Source: Pseudomonadota bacterium (GTDB taxonomy: Bacteria; SAR324; NAC60-12). Taken from it: DNA of 33,805 nt. This document shows, piece by piece, positions 17,051 through 26,249 of the stretch. The DNA lies in assembly GCA_004213175.1 (NCBI GenBank), contig SHAT01000021.1, positions 1 to 33,805 of the forward strand, in the 5' to 3' direction. The position numbers and the translations under genes were made by a program. Under the pieces are notes generated by a model, which saw only the letters and a program-made list of their open reading frames with translations, did not search any database and was not told the origin of the DNA. Every line of letters begins with the position of its first letter. Within the stretch, counting starts at the first letter, position 1.

Positions 17051-17902
17051 ATGCCTCATTCATCATTGAAAATTAAAGAGGAAACAAGTAAAAAAATCAA
17101 CAAAAATAGCTTCTCAATCTTTTTGCAATCAATTTCTCGCTTTTACGGGTTAAATTTGATGCTTCGTAGTATTTTCTTACTATCAATTTTGTGTATCGGT
17201 ATTCCTCTTTATGCACAATCGCCAATTCCTGGAATCAATATTTCCATTGATTCAGCAAGCTCACCACAGCAGGTATCGACAACTTTACAGATCGTATTTC
17301 TTCTGACAGTCCTGACAATGGCTCCGGCCATCTTAATCATGACAACATCATTTACACGTTTTGTTATTGTATTGTCATTTTTGCGTCAAGCTATCGGCAC
17401 ACCAACGGCGCCGTCAAACCAAATAGTAATTGGACTGGCGTTATTTCTATCTCTTTTTGTAATGATGCCTGTCTGGGAAGAAGTAAATACAACAGCACTC
17501 GACCCTTATTTAGAGGAGGCAATTTCCCAGGAGGAATTTATGAGTCGCGCGGCTTTGCCTATCAAACGATTCATGGGAAACTTTACCCGAGAAAAAGACC
17601 TGGCTTTGTTTATTCGTATTGCCAAAATAGAGCGTCCAAAAAACATTGATGAGGTCCCAATCTGGGTTATGATTCCTGCTTTTGTAATAAGTGAACTGAA
17701 AGCTGCATTTCAAATCGGATTTTTGTTATATGTTCCGTTTCTTGTAATTGATATGGTTGTTGCATCAATCCTGATGGCCATGGGTATGATGATGATGCCG
17801 CCGGTAATGATTTCATTACCATTTAAACTGATGCTATTTGTTCTGGTCGACGGTTGGCACTTGATCCTTGGCTCAATGGTCAAAAGTTTTGTAGATTTGT
17901 AA
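17051..17902 (+). CDS. fliP: flagellar type III export gate protein FliP
   Basis: FliP builds the core of the flagellar type III export gate with FliQ and FliR in the inner membrane. The typical sequence is present: signal-like segment ending PLYAQ, LTMAPAILIMTTSFTRFVIV, SFLRQAIGTPTAPSNQI, EVPIWVMIPAFVISELKAAF and the Met-rich SILMAMGMMMMPPVMISLP. Four TM helices are expected after signal cleavage. From 17051 it has 283 aa, about 36 more than usual. An in-frame ATG at 17159 (MLRSIFLL) would give the usual 247 aa and a normal signal peptide, so the true start may be there. It lies 5 nt after fliO. Confidence 0.95.
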   Translation: MPHSSLKIKEETSKKINKNSFSIFLQSISRFYGLNLMLRSIFLLSILCIGIPLYAQSPIPGINISIDSASSPQQVSTTLQIVFLLTVLTMAPAILIMTTSFTRFVIVLSFLRQAIGTPTAPSNQIVIGLALFLSLFVMMPVWEEVNTTALDPYLEEAISQEEFMSRAALPIKRFMGNFTREKDLALFIRIAKIERPKNIDEVPIWVMIPAFVISELKAAFQIGFLLYVPFLVIDMVVASILMAMGMMMMPPVMISLPFKLMLFVLVDGWHLILGSMVKSFVDL

Positions 17903-17933
17903 CTCTTATTAATCCTTAATTTTTTGTTAAATT

Positions 17934-18206
17934 ATGACAGAAGCACTTGTTGTATCAATAATGATCGAAGCTATGCGAATGGCCACCCTGCTTTCAGCTC
18001 CTATGTTAATTGGTGCACTTGTTGTAGGCTTATTAGTATCAATTTTCCAAGCGGTGACGCAGATTCAGGAGCAAACATTGGCCATTATACCAAAAATGGG
18101 GGCAATGATAGCTGTTTTAGCAATCCTTTTTCCGTGGTTCCTCTCACAAGCAACAACCTACATGTCTGGTATTTTCACCAATATACCACGTTATATCGGT
18201 GGATAA
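17934..18206 (+). CDS. fliQ: flagellar type III export gate protein FliQ
   Basis: FliQ is a small two-helix inner-membrane protein of the export gate. It has 90 aa with the family pattern: MTEALVVSIMIEAMRMATLL, GLLVSIFQAVTQIQEQTLAI and IPKMGAMIAVLAILFPWFL. It lies 31 nt after fliP. In most genomes fliR follows fliQ; here it does not. A 113-aa ORF in another frame (17924-18265) is a shadow. Confidence 0.95.
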   Translation: MTEALVVSIMIEAMRMATLLSAPMLIGALVVGLLVSIFQAVTQIQEQTLAIIPKMGAMIAVLAILFPWFLSQATTYMSGIFTNIPRYIGG

Positions 18207-18395
18207 AAACAATAGAGATACCTGCTCTAAATTCTATAAAAATCCACATTATTTATATCAAGTAATTTCTGGCTAGACCATACTGTTCCGATGTTGGATA
18301 ATGTTTCTCATACTATTGAACAATTACAAAACAGCTGTAATTATATTAATACTAATCCAAATTATCATTAATTTCACAAAGAAAATAAACATACT

Positions 18396-20897
18396 ATGAC
18401 TATATCTTCAGATTCTGAATTAGAAAAAGATGAAGATCATCAAGAGGAAATAATAGAAATAGAGGGAAGCAGTTTAGAGACTATTTCAGAGGAAAAGTCT
18501 CTTGTTATAAGTGAAGATATTTTTCCTGATTCTTTGCTTGTCGTACCACTCTACGATCGTCCGCTCTTTCCAAAAATGCTTCTGCCGGTTATTATTTCTG
18601 ATAAAAAATTGGAGAAAGTTTTAGAGGATGAATTAAAAGGCCCTTTGAAATATGTCGGTCTGGTTTACAGTAATGAAACAGATGAAAATAGTGACGAGAC
18701 TAAAGAAGATATTAATGACAGGCTGGCAAATATCGGTGCAGTTGGCAGGATAGTACAGGCATCAAAACATAGTAATGATCCGATGCATATTATCGTGCAG
18801 GTCATGGAGCGTTTTGAAATTATTGAAATAATTTCTGAAGATCATGTATATAGAGCAAAAGTTGAATATCTGCAGGATACAGGTGATCAAAAATCTGAAT
18901 ATGAATTAAAAGCCTTTTCTGTTTCGATTATCAATTTAATCAAAGAACTGGTTCAACTAAATCCATTATTCAAGGAAGAATTAGGCCTGTTGATGGGGCG
19001 TATTAATCTCAAAGATCCTGCAACACTCGCTGATTTTGCAGCATCCATGACGACTGCATCCGGAAAGGAATTGCAAGACATATTGGAAACAATGAGTATT
19101 AAAGAGAGGATTGAAAAAGCCTTGAATTTACTAAGACATGAGCTTGAAGTCGCAAAACTTCAAGTAAAAATCTCTCAGCGTGTAGAAGATCGGATGTCTC
19201 AGCAACAGCGAGAATTTTTTCTACGTGAACAGCTCAAGGAGATTAAGAAAGAGCTAGGCATTACAAAAGAAGGTTCAGAAAGTGAAACAGAAAAATATGA
19301 GGCACGCATAAAGAAACTAAAACTTACTGAAGAGGCAAAAGAGCGTATTGAAGAAGAATTAGAGAAAATGCGTTTAATCGAGCCTAACTCTCCAGAATAT
19401 CATGTTACTCGAACTTATCTGGATTGGCTGACAATTTTACCCTGGGGTGTTTACAGTAAAGATGTTTTCAACATACAACGTGCAGCAAGAATTCTAAATC
19501 GTGACCACTATGGCTTAAAAGATGTTAAAGACCGTATACTCGAACTGATCTCTGTAGGCATCATAAACGGAGACCTTTCGGGATCGATTGTTTTGCTGGT
19601 TGGCCCCCCTGGAACAGGTAAAACATCTGTGGGACAGTCTATTGCCAGATCAATCGGACGAAAATTTTATAGATTTTCTCTTGGAGGGATGCGAGATGAA
19701 GCAGAAATAAAAGGGCACCGTAGGACATATATAGGTTCACTTCCAGGAAAATTTATTAATGCAATCAAAACCTGCAAAACGGCTAACCCGGTAATCATGC
19801 TGGATGAAATAGACAAGATCGGTGCTAGTTTTCAGGGAGATCCTGCATCTGCACTGCTGGAGGTTTTAGATCCTGAACAGAACAAAGATTTTCTTGACCA
19901 TTACCTTGATGTACGTTTTGATCTTTCAAAAGTACTTTTTATTTGTACAGCAAATCAAACGGATACAATACCGCCAGCATTGCTGGACCGTATGGAAGTT
20001 ATCAGGCTTTCAGGTTATATTATGGAGGAGAAACTACAAATTGCCAGTAAACATCTTTTACCTAAACAACTTAAAATACATGGGCTCAAGAAGTCACAGT
20101 TTTCTCTGTCAAAAGTGGTTCTGCGTGAAATAATTGATGGTTACGCCAGAGAAGCAGGTGTAAGAAGTCTGGAAAATAATCTTAGAAAAATAATGAGAAA
20201 ATCTACACGCAAGATTGTAGAAGAAGAAATTGAAAATGTAAAGATTGATAAAGATGAGCTACCAGAATTGTTGGGACGCAAGGTTTTCGCAGAAGAAACA
20301 CGTTACAAAAAACCTAAAGTTGGAGTCATTACTGGTCTCGCATATACAAGTGTCGGCGGTGCAACTTTGTTCATAGAAGCGTCTTTTGTAGAAGCTAAAA
20401 ACCCTGGATTCAAGCAGACGGGTCAACTTGGAGATGTAATGGTAGAATCAACGGAGATTGCTTACACATATATACGTTCAAAAGGTAGCCGGGATGAAAA
20501 AATTAAAAAATTCTTTTCAGAAAACTTTATCCACATGCATGTACCAGCAGGTGCTACCCCTAAGGATGGTCCCTCCGCTGGTATAACAATGGCTTGTGCG
20601 CTACACTCACTGGTTTCAAAAGAAGCTGTCATTCCTAATATTGCAATGACAGGAGAATTAACACTCACTGGTTTGGTTATGCCTATTGGTGGAGTAAAAG
20701 AAAAAACAATTGCTGCCAGGCGTACAGGGATTTCACAAATAATTTTTCCTTTAGAAAATAAAAAAGATTTTGAAGATTTGGATGAGATAATAACTAAAGA
20801 TATCAAACCCCATTTTGTGAAAAACTTTGAGGACGTACTACCCATTTGCTTTCCAAAATTGAAAGAAAAAATTGAAAAGAAAAAAGCAAAAAAATAA
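18396..20897 (+). CDS. lon: ATP-dependent protease Lon
   Basis: Lon is a cytoplasmic hexameric AAA+ serine protease that degrades misfolded and regulatory proteins. The length of 833 aa is normal. An acidic N-terminal lead (1-45) precedes the LON substrate-binding domain (from [20 protein letters not shown]), then the coiled-coil region ([19 protein letters not shown]), Walker A ([11 protein letters not shown], near 402), Walker B ([10 protein letters not shown], near 466), and the protease domain with catalytic Ser ([12 protein letters not shown], near 727) and Lys ([12 protein letters not shown], near 768). All key residues are present. About 190 nt separate it from fliQ, so it likely has its own promoter, though I saw no clear one. 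Confidence 0.97.
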   Translation: MTISSDSELEKDEDHQEEIIEIEGSSLETISEEKSLVISEDIFPDSLLVVPLYDRPLFPKMLLPVIISDKKLEKVLEDELKGPLKYVGLVYSNETDENSDETKEDINDRLANIGAVGRIVQASKHSNDPMHIIVQVMERFEIIEIISEDHVYRAKVEYLQDTGDQKSEYELKAFSVSIINLIKELVQLNPLFKEELGLLMGRINLKDPATLADFAASMTTASGKELQDILETMSIKERIEKALNLLRHELEVAKLQVKISQRVEDRMSQQQREFFLREQLKEIKKELGITKEGSESETEKYEARIKKLKLTEEAKERIEEELEKMRLIEPNSPEYHVTRTYLDWLTILPWGVYSKDVFNIQRAARILNRDHYGLKDVKDRILELISVGIINGDLSGSIVLLVGPPGTGKTSVGQSIARSIGRKFYRFSLGGMRDEAEIKGHRRTYIGSLPGKFINAIKTCKTANPVIMLDEIDKIGASFQGDPASALLEVLDPEQNKDFLDHYLDVRFDLSKVLFICTANQTDTIPPALLDRMEVIRLSGYIMEEKLQIASKHLLPKQLKIHGLKKSQFSLSKVVLREIIDGYAREAGVRSLENNLRKIMRKSTRKIVEEEIENVKIDKDELPELLGRKVFAEETRYKKPKVGVITGLAYTSVGGATLFIEASFVEAKNPGFKQTGQLGDVMVESTEIAYTYIRSKGSRDEKIKKFFSENFIHMHVPAGATPKDGPSAGITMACALHSLVSKEAVIPNIAMTGELTLTGLVMPIGGVKEKTIAARRTGISQIIFPLENKKDFEDLDEIITKDIKPHFVKNFEDVLPICFPKLKEKIEKKKAKK

Positions 20898-20908
20898 TCC
20901 ATCTTTAC

Positions 20909-21736
20909 ATGCAATTCAGTTTAATCAATCTTGAATTTTTTCCACTACTTGGTTTGCTGCTTTTTTCGGGAGCATTTGCCGGATTATTGGCAGGACTCTT
21001 TGGAGTCGGTGGCGGAATTATTTTAGTTCCCGCCTTAATCTTTGCATTTGATAAACTGGGCTATTCTCCGGATGTTACTGCACACATGGCTGTTGGGACA
21101 TCACTGGGAATTATCGTGCCCACCTCAATTATTTCTACCTGGTCTCATTACAAAAGAGGTTCAGGGGACATGATTTTGTTCCGCAAGCTAGCATTCCCAG
21201 TTGTTTTCGGTACGTTGGTTGGTTCATGGCTAGGAGGTAACTTAAGTGGTGATTCACTAAAAACAATTTTTGCAACCTTGACAATGTTGATTGCACTAAA
21301 TTTATTACGAAAAAACCATTATTTAATTGGCGAAGAACTACCTGTAGTATCAAAACAGTGGAGCATTGCAGGTTTGATCGGTCTACTTTCATCAATAATG
21401 GGGATCGGTGGAGGTGTTTTTTTCACCTCTTTCTTTACGGCCTACGGTTTAACTATGTTAAGAGCAATTGGAACGTCCGCAAGTTTAGGTTTGATGATTT
21501 CACTTCCTGGAGCAATTGGTTATATATTTAGCGGTTGGAATAACCCAAATCTCCCTCAGTTAAGCTTCGGATATTTCAGTTGGTTGAGTTTTCTATACAT
21601 TTCCCCGATAACCATGTTCATGGCCCCGCAGGGGGCCAAACTTGCTCACCAACTTGACAATGAGAGACTTGAACGCTGGTTTGCACTTTTCTTGATGATC
21701 ATGTCAATTTGTATGTTTTACAAAATTTATTTTTGA
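20909..21736 (+). CDS. sulfite exporter TauE/SafE family membrane protein
   Basis: This is a 275-aa inner-membrane permease of the TauE/SafE family; members are linked to export of sulfite, sulfoacetate and other small anions. It has about eight hydrophobic segments and the repeated family motif: GLLAGLFGVGGGIILVPALI near residue 25 and GLLSSIMGIGGGVFFTSFF near residue 158. HMAVGTSLGIIVPTSI is also typical. It begins 11 nt after lon and ends 14 nt before udk, so the three may be cotranscribed. Substrate unknown. Confidence 0.9.
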   Translation: MQFSLINLEFFPLLGLLLFSGAFAGLLAGLFGVGGGIILVPALIFAFDKLGYSPDVTAHMAVGTSLGIIVPTSIISTWSHYKRGSGDMILFRKLAFPVVFGTLVGSWLGGNLSGDSLKTIFATLTMLIALNLLRKNHYLIGEELPVVSKQWSIAGLIGLLSSIMGIGGGVFFTSFFTAYGLTMLRAIGTSASLGLMISLPGAIGYIFSGWNNPNLPQLSFGYFSWLSFLYISPITMFMAPQGAKLAHQLDNERLERWFALFLMIMSICMFYKIYF

Positions 21737-21750
21737 GAGCTCTCATTCCT

Positions 21751-22377
21751 ATGGCTTCAAAGAAACCTTTCTTGATGGGAATCGGCGGTGGCTCCGGTTC
21801 GGGAAAATCAACGATTGTCCAGGAACTTAAAGAAAATATTGGCCCTGAGAAAATATCTGTTATAAATTATGACGCATATTACCGTAACCGACCTGAATTG
21901 ACATTTGAGGAACGCCAAAACATAAATTTCGACCATCCCGATTCACTGGAAACTCAACTGATGGTTGAACATATTAAGCAACTGATTTCGGGGGAAAGTG
22001 TTCAAATACCTATTTATGATTATGCCAAGCATTTACGTTCCTTAAAAACGATAAATGTTGTCCCTTCTCCTATTATAATTGTGGACGGCATCCTTGTTTT
22101 GAATGACAGTCAACTTAGGGAAATGATAGATTTATTAGTATTTGTCGATGTGCCACCTGACTTAAGATTCATCAGGCGTTTAGAACGTGATTTGTCTGAA
22201 CGTGGTCGTACTATTGATTCGGTAATCAAGCAATATCTTGCTACTGTGCGCCCTATGCATGAAAAATTTGTAGAACCAAGTAAACACTTCGCTGACATTT
22301 CAATTCCCGGATGCGGACATAATCTGAAGTCAGTGAAGCGTTTGATGAAACTTTTGCAAACTCTGCCTGCAAAATAA
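21751..22377 (+). CDS. udk: uridine kinase
   Basis: This P-loop kinase phosphorylates uridine (and cytidine) in pyrimidine salvage. I use the ATG at 21751 (MASKKPFLMGIGGG), giving 208 aa, the usual size; the ORF track's TTG at 21709 lies inside the upstream gene. Walker A is GGGSGSGKST (residues 12-21). NYDAYYRNRP, NFDHPDSLE and the lid sequence RRLERDLSERGRT are characteristic of uridine kinase over phosphoribulokinase. The C-terminus contacts the convergent ankyrin gene across 25 nt containing an AT-only inverted repeat (22382-22397). Confidence 0.92.
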   Translation: MASKKPFLMGIGGGSGSGKSTIVQELKENIGPEKISVINYDAYYRNRPELTFEERQNINFDHPDSLETQLMVEHIKQLISGESVQIPIYDYAKHLRSLKTINVVPSPIIIVDGILVLNDSQLREMIDLLVFVDVPPDLRFIRRLERDLSERGRTIDSVIKQYLATVRPMHEKFVEPSKHFADISIPGCGHNLKSVKRLMKLLQTLPAK

Positions 22378-22402
22378 GCATAATTTTTACAAAAATTTTG
22401 GA

Positions 22403-23779
22403 TCATGGCAAACCAACTTCTTTTTCCATTAACTGAATAAAGTCCTGCCGCTGAGAATCTCTTGCATAATCTAATGATGTCTTTTTATCAAAATCAACCA
22501 CCGAAGGATCACCACCTTTTTTGAGCAATAATCCTATTGATCCGAGATTCCCTCTCTGGGTTGCTATTATCAGAGCTGTTTTCCCACTTTTATTCTGCAT
22601 GTTGACTCTTGCACCACTTTTCAGCAATTCCCACATGGCTTGCGTATTCCCTTTTTCAGCAGCCCACATTAGTGCAGTCCAGCCTGCTTGAGTACGTGCG
22701 TTCAGATTAGCACTTGATTTCAAAAATAAATTTAACATTTGCAAATCTCCATGAAAAGCAGCCCACATAAGAGGGGTAAAATCTCCTTTATCAGGATCTG
22801 CCCCGTGTTCCAGCAATAATTTTACAATTGCTTTATCTTTCATCGACGCAGCCCAAATAAGTGGTGTATCACCAAACTCATCAGTCAGGTCTACCATCGC
22901 ACCACGTTCCGCCAGCAATTTTACAAGTTTGACATTTTGTGATTTGACTGCATGCATAAATGCCGTATAACCTTTTTTATCTTTTAATTCCAATTCTGCT
23001 CCTGTTGCTAGCAAATGATTTACAGAGCCTTTATTCCCGCTTTTTACGGCTATTATCAGGGAAGTCATTTTCGGCTCAGCAACCGCAATGTTTTCTGTAA
23101 GTTCTTTGTTAAGGGAAAATTGTTTTTTGTTGTCTATTAAAAATACTTTCTGAATTTTACCTGACTGGTAATCCGGCCAAAGATAATACATTAAAATTAG
23201 TGCATTAACTGTAAAAATTGCAAACAAAAGCCATCCAAGCCTGAAAAAAACTGAATATTGATTAGAAAAATCTTTTGGCAAGACAATATCAAAATCTTTT
23301 GATTTATCATTTAGAAAATGTTTTGCCACATCATGCTTTTCCGGATTATAATTATCAGGAATCACTCTCTTAAACACTGGGCTATCATTATCACTGGAAA
23401 AGAAAGGTGTTTCGAAACGAGAAAAATATTTAGGCTTTATCGAAAATGCTTCTTTTTCAGGTTTCGGCTGTTCAATAATTTGAGGTCTACCTTCTGAGAG
23501 TGCTAGCAGAATTCCGGGATCTAGCTGGGAGCTTCCGGTTATCGAAATTGGAATGTTTTTCAGTCTGACATGCCTGATAATTAAACCTAATAGTTCATGA
23601 GTGTCCTCGCTAAAGACTTGCAAATTGTCTAAATCAAGAGTAACCTTCCGCGTGTTAGCTGAAGCTAAACTTTTTTCAATAGCTTCCATTTCCGGTTGGA
23701 TATCTGCACGTCTTAACTCATCAATTACTTTCAACGTCGCAATTTGCCCTTTTTCTTTAAGAACTATTCGGTTCAACAT
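22403..23779 (-). CDS. membrane protein with STAS-like N-terminus and C-terminal ankyrin repeats
   Basis: From ATG 23779 this gives 458 aa; the track's TTG at 23812 adds 11 residues and is less likely. Residues 1-100 resemble a STAS domain (KVTLDLDNLQVFSEDTHELL, then NIPISITGSSQLD). A charged linker follows, then one TM helix (about 176-200, RLGWLLFAIFTVNALILMYY). Residues 240-455 contain seven ankyrin repeats, e.g. GDTPLIWAASMKDKAIVKLL, GWTALMWAAEKGN and GKTALIIATQRGN. If the STAS part is cytoplasmic, the ankyrin array is periplasmic. The function is unknown; the parts suggest a sensor or scaffold. It is divergent from the ring operon at 23889 and may share regulation with it. Confidence 0.8.
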   Translation of the reverse strand: MLNRIVLKEKGQIATLKVIDELRRADIQPEMEAIEKSLASANTRKVTLDLDNLQVFSEDTHELLGLIIRHVRLKNIPISITGSSQLDPGILLALSEGRPQIIEQPKPEKEAFSIKPKYFSRFETPFFSSDNDSPVFKRVIPDNYNPEKHDVAKHFLNDKSKDFDIVLPKDFSNQYSVFFRLGWLLFAIFTVNALILMYYLWPDYQSGKIQKVFLIDNKKQFSLNKELTENIAVAEPKMTSLIIAVKSGNKGSVNHLLATGAELELKDKKGYTAFMHAVKSQNVKLVKLLAERGAMVDLTDEFGDTPLIWAASMKDKAIVKLLLEHGADPDKGDFTPLMWAAFHGDLQMLNLFLKSSANLNARTQAGWTALMWAAEKGNTQAMWELLKSGARVNMQNKSGKTALIIATQRGNLGSIGLLLKKGGDPSVVDFDKKTSLDYARDSQRQDFIQLMEKEVGLP

Positions 23780-23888
23780 TGTATTTTTAGGATATTGGCA
23801 GGAAGGTTGCAAAAGTTTAGAAAGCCTCTAAATTTTTTCTGAGTATTGAGAATCAGCAAAAAACACACCAAGTATTGACAAATTATAA

Positions 23889-24887
23889 ATGAAAAATTTT
23901 AAAAGCAAATTGTTTTTGGTGCCGTTTATTTTCGCCTTAAGTCTGACAACTGCTTCGGCAGATGAAGAAGAACCGGTTTTTTGGAAAGATCGTCAAATAT
24001 CTCAATTGGAGCAGCTTACTCCAAGTCTGGTTGAATCCGTTCAAAGTATGCAGACAAAAATAAATTCAGTTGCAATATCAAGTATTTCTTTTGGGGATAC
24101 TTTACCGAGTAATTTTCGCAAAGTCGCAACTGGTCGTTTACAGCAGACACTCACCAGTCTAAAAACTTTAAAAGTCAGCGTCTGCGAATCATGCAGTCAA
24201 ATCAGAACTAACATTTCAGGAAGTTTTCTAAAAATAAGTCGTGGAATTGCTGACGACAAATATCGTAGGGAAGTTGCTAAAGAACTAAATGTTAAAGGAT
24301 TTCTTGATATTGCAGTTTTTACCAGTGAAGGGGATCAGCTTTCCATTTCACTGAATGCATATGAAGCAAAAAGCGGTGAAATTGTTTTTTCTAAAATAGT
24401 TACAGGAACACCACCTAAAAGTGGATCATATATACACGTGTTTTACGGTAAAATGAGTGTACCTATTACCTTTTCCTCTTCAGGCAGTGTTATAACTGTT
24501 GACCACCAGTCGCGAGTAATCGGAGGAGAAAAAATGGTACGGCTTACAGATGACTGGAGTTTTACTGGTGGCGGAGCAATGTTGAGTGATGACAACTCCA
24601 ACTTGACAAACAAGTATGAGTCATCAATCACGGGTTTTTTGATAGACGGAACAATAAGTTATGATGTTTTTAATTTTGGTGGAAACCAGGTCTCATTTTC
24701 TCTTCTTGCAGGCTTAGGGATGATGACAGTGACACCTTTCAATAGCCCACCATATTTCAAGTCAGGATTCGGCCTTTCTGTAGCAGAACAATTGACGCTG
24801 AACTACCATTATATTGCAATGCTTACAACTTCTGAAGATGCAAAAGCTACCGGAGCATCAATTATTTCTATAGGCTGGAAATTTTAA
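23889..24887 (+). CDS. exported protein with CsgG/FlgO-like N-terminal part and beta-barrel-like C-terminus
   Basis: This 332-aa protein has a signal peptide ending ALSLTTASA. Residues 45-180 resemble the CsgG/TolB-N/FlgO fold by pattern: SVAISSISFGDT, RLQQTLTSLKTLKVSV, an ELNVKGFLDIAVF strand, then LNAYEAKSGEIVFSKIV, which matches the usual tGeiv strand. Residues 190-332 are rich in alternating hydrophobic strands and Gly, and the protein ends IISIGWKF with a terminal Phe, as in many outer-membrane barrels. It is the first gene of the operon that encodes the FliF/FliG-like proteins, 36 nt ahead. FlgO is an outer-membrane flagellar factor, so an outer-membrane role is reasonable. Homology is weak. 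Confidence 0.7.
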   Translation: MKNFKSKLFLVPFIFALSLTTASADEEEPVFWKDRQISQLEQLTPSLVESVQSMQTKINSVAISSISFGDTLPSNFRKVATGRLQQTLTSLKTLKVSVCESCSQIRTNISGSFLKISRGIADDKYRREVAKELNVKGFLDIAVFTSEGDQLSISLNAYEAKSGEIVFSKIVTGTPPKSGSYIHVFYGKMSVPITFSSSGSVITVDHQSRVIGGEKMVRLTDDWSFTGGGAMLSDDNSNLTNKYESSITGFLIDGTISYDVFNFGGNQVSFSLLAGLGMMTVTPFNSPPYFKSGFGLSVAEQLTLNYHYIAMLTTSEDAKATGASIISIGWKF

Positions 24888-24923
24888 TTGTTTAATTAAG
24901 TATTTCAAAAATCTTCGCTTATC

Positions 24924-26246
24924 ATGGAATTATTTAATAAAATTAGTATAATGCGTTTATTTTATAAACTTACTTTTAGAGTAAGTTTATGCGCCGTGTT
25001 GGCTCTAAGTGGTTGTACGACGACAGAAGAATCAGTTGAACCAGTCGCAGAACTTCCTGTTAAGAAAAAAGTGCTTTTTAACCAAAAGACTGAGGGTGGG
25101 AAAAATTCGGTTACTGTTATAGAAGAAACTCAAGGTAACAAAAGGATTCTTCGAATTGTTTTGCAGAGGGGAGAACTTCAGTCAAACTTAATCCATCCTA
25201 TTGACAGTCCTAATTTCGTTATCGCAGTACCACTCCAAGACGCAACTAGTAAACGTTTAAGTTTGAAAACGGCAGCATTTGAACAAAGTCTTAAAATAGA
25301 TATTGATCAACTACTGTCCCGCTATCTTTCGCCAGAACGTTTTAACGTCTCTGTAATAATTAACTGGGACCAAAAACTGTTGCAGGAAGTGCAACTCAAA
25401 AACCTGCCACTAGAGGAGGATGCATCAAAAACAGAGACAAGCAACGATGATGAAGATGAAGTTTCTGAGACAACAAAACGAAATCATGAATTGAAAGAAG
25501 CTTTAAAATCTGTCCAAATCAGTGTTTTACTGGATAACACATTACCTGAAACTCAAGAACAATTTTTAATGAAACTGATTCCTGCACAGGAATTTTATCT
25601 TGCTGATCGTGGTGATACTGTAACTGTAGAAAGAACTTCTTTCCCAAAACCTTTCTCAGACAGTATCGCTCCCTATGAAGAACAGATAGTAAGGAGGAAA
25701 CTCACTGAATTATTGATGAAATATATAGCTAAAACAGACTTTGTAGTAAATGTTAAATTTTCATTGATAGAAAGCAACGAAGAAACAAAAAATGAACCAC
25801 CTTCTTCCAGCAACATCAAAATGGCGATAAATTTACTACTTGATGAAACGGTTCTTCCTAGAGTTGATACTTTCTTGAAAGAGGCAGTACCACTGGCTAT
25901 AAACTTTGATAAGGATCGTGGAGATAAACTGGCAATTATCCGTAAGGATTTCCCAGAACGTTCTGACAGTTCACTTACACCGGAACAGCGAGGTGCACTG
26001 AAGGATTATCGTGTAAAAATTCTAGAAGCTTTCCAGACAGGTGACTACGTTGCAGGTTTGGAATGGGCAGCAAAAGGGTTGAAAGTCGCGGTGAAACGTT
26101 CAGACAAAATATTTATCCTGAAAATGAAAGGATCATTACATTTTCTCCTTGAAGAAAAAGAGGAAGCCCTGGAAATGTGGGAACATGTTCAACGTTTAGA
26201 CCCAAAGGATGAAGAAGTACGTCAAATGCTTGATAATATGGAGTAA
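24924..26246 (+). CDS. lipoprotein with two tandem FliF RBM3-like domains and C-terminal TPR
   Basis: The 440-aa precursor has a lipobox LALSGC (Cys31, followed by Thr, so outer-membrane sorting is likely). An in-frame ATG at 24951 (MRLFYKL) would give a more normal signal peptide. Two repeats (about 120-240 and 252-343) share one layout: amphipathic helix (IDQLLSRYLSPERFNVSV; LTELLMKYIAKTDFVVNV), a variable insert, a strand with LD (VQISVLLD; MAINLLLD), a helix, then ADRGDTVTVERTSFP or DKDRGDKLAIIRKDFP. The RGD-x-(V/L)-x-(V/I) element is the hallmark of the FliF ring-building domain RBM3. Residues 361-437 look like TPR helices (ALEMWEHVQRLDPKD). It probably makes a periplasmic ring or collar. 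Confidence 0.78.
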   Translation: MELFNKISIMRLFYKLTFRVSLCAVLALSGCTTTEESVEPVAELPVKKKVLFNQKTEGGKNSVTVIEETQGNKRILRIVLQRGELQSNLIHPIDSPNFVIAVPLQDATSKRLSLKTAAFEQSLKIDIDQLLSRYLSPERFNVSVIINWDQKLLQEVQLKNLPLEEDASKTETSNDDEDEVSETTKRNHELKEALKSVQISVLLDNTLPETQEQFLMKLIPAQEFYLADRGDTVTVERTSFPKPFSDSIAPYEEQIVRRKLTELLMKYIAKTDFVVNVKFSLIESNEETKNEPPSSSNIKMAINLLLDETVLPRVDTFLKEAVPLAINFDKDRGDKLAIIRKDFPERSDSSLTPEQRGALKDYRVKILEAFQTGDYVAGLEWAAKGLKVAVKRSDKIFILKMKGSLHFLLEEKEEALEMWEHVQRLDPKDEEVRQMLDNME

Positions 26247-26249
26247 ATA

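Noticed and set aside
17924-18265. 113-aa ORF overlapping fliQ
   Set aside because: FliQ in the other frame is unambiguous; this ORF has Cys/Asn/His-rich shadow composition.
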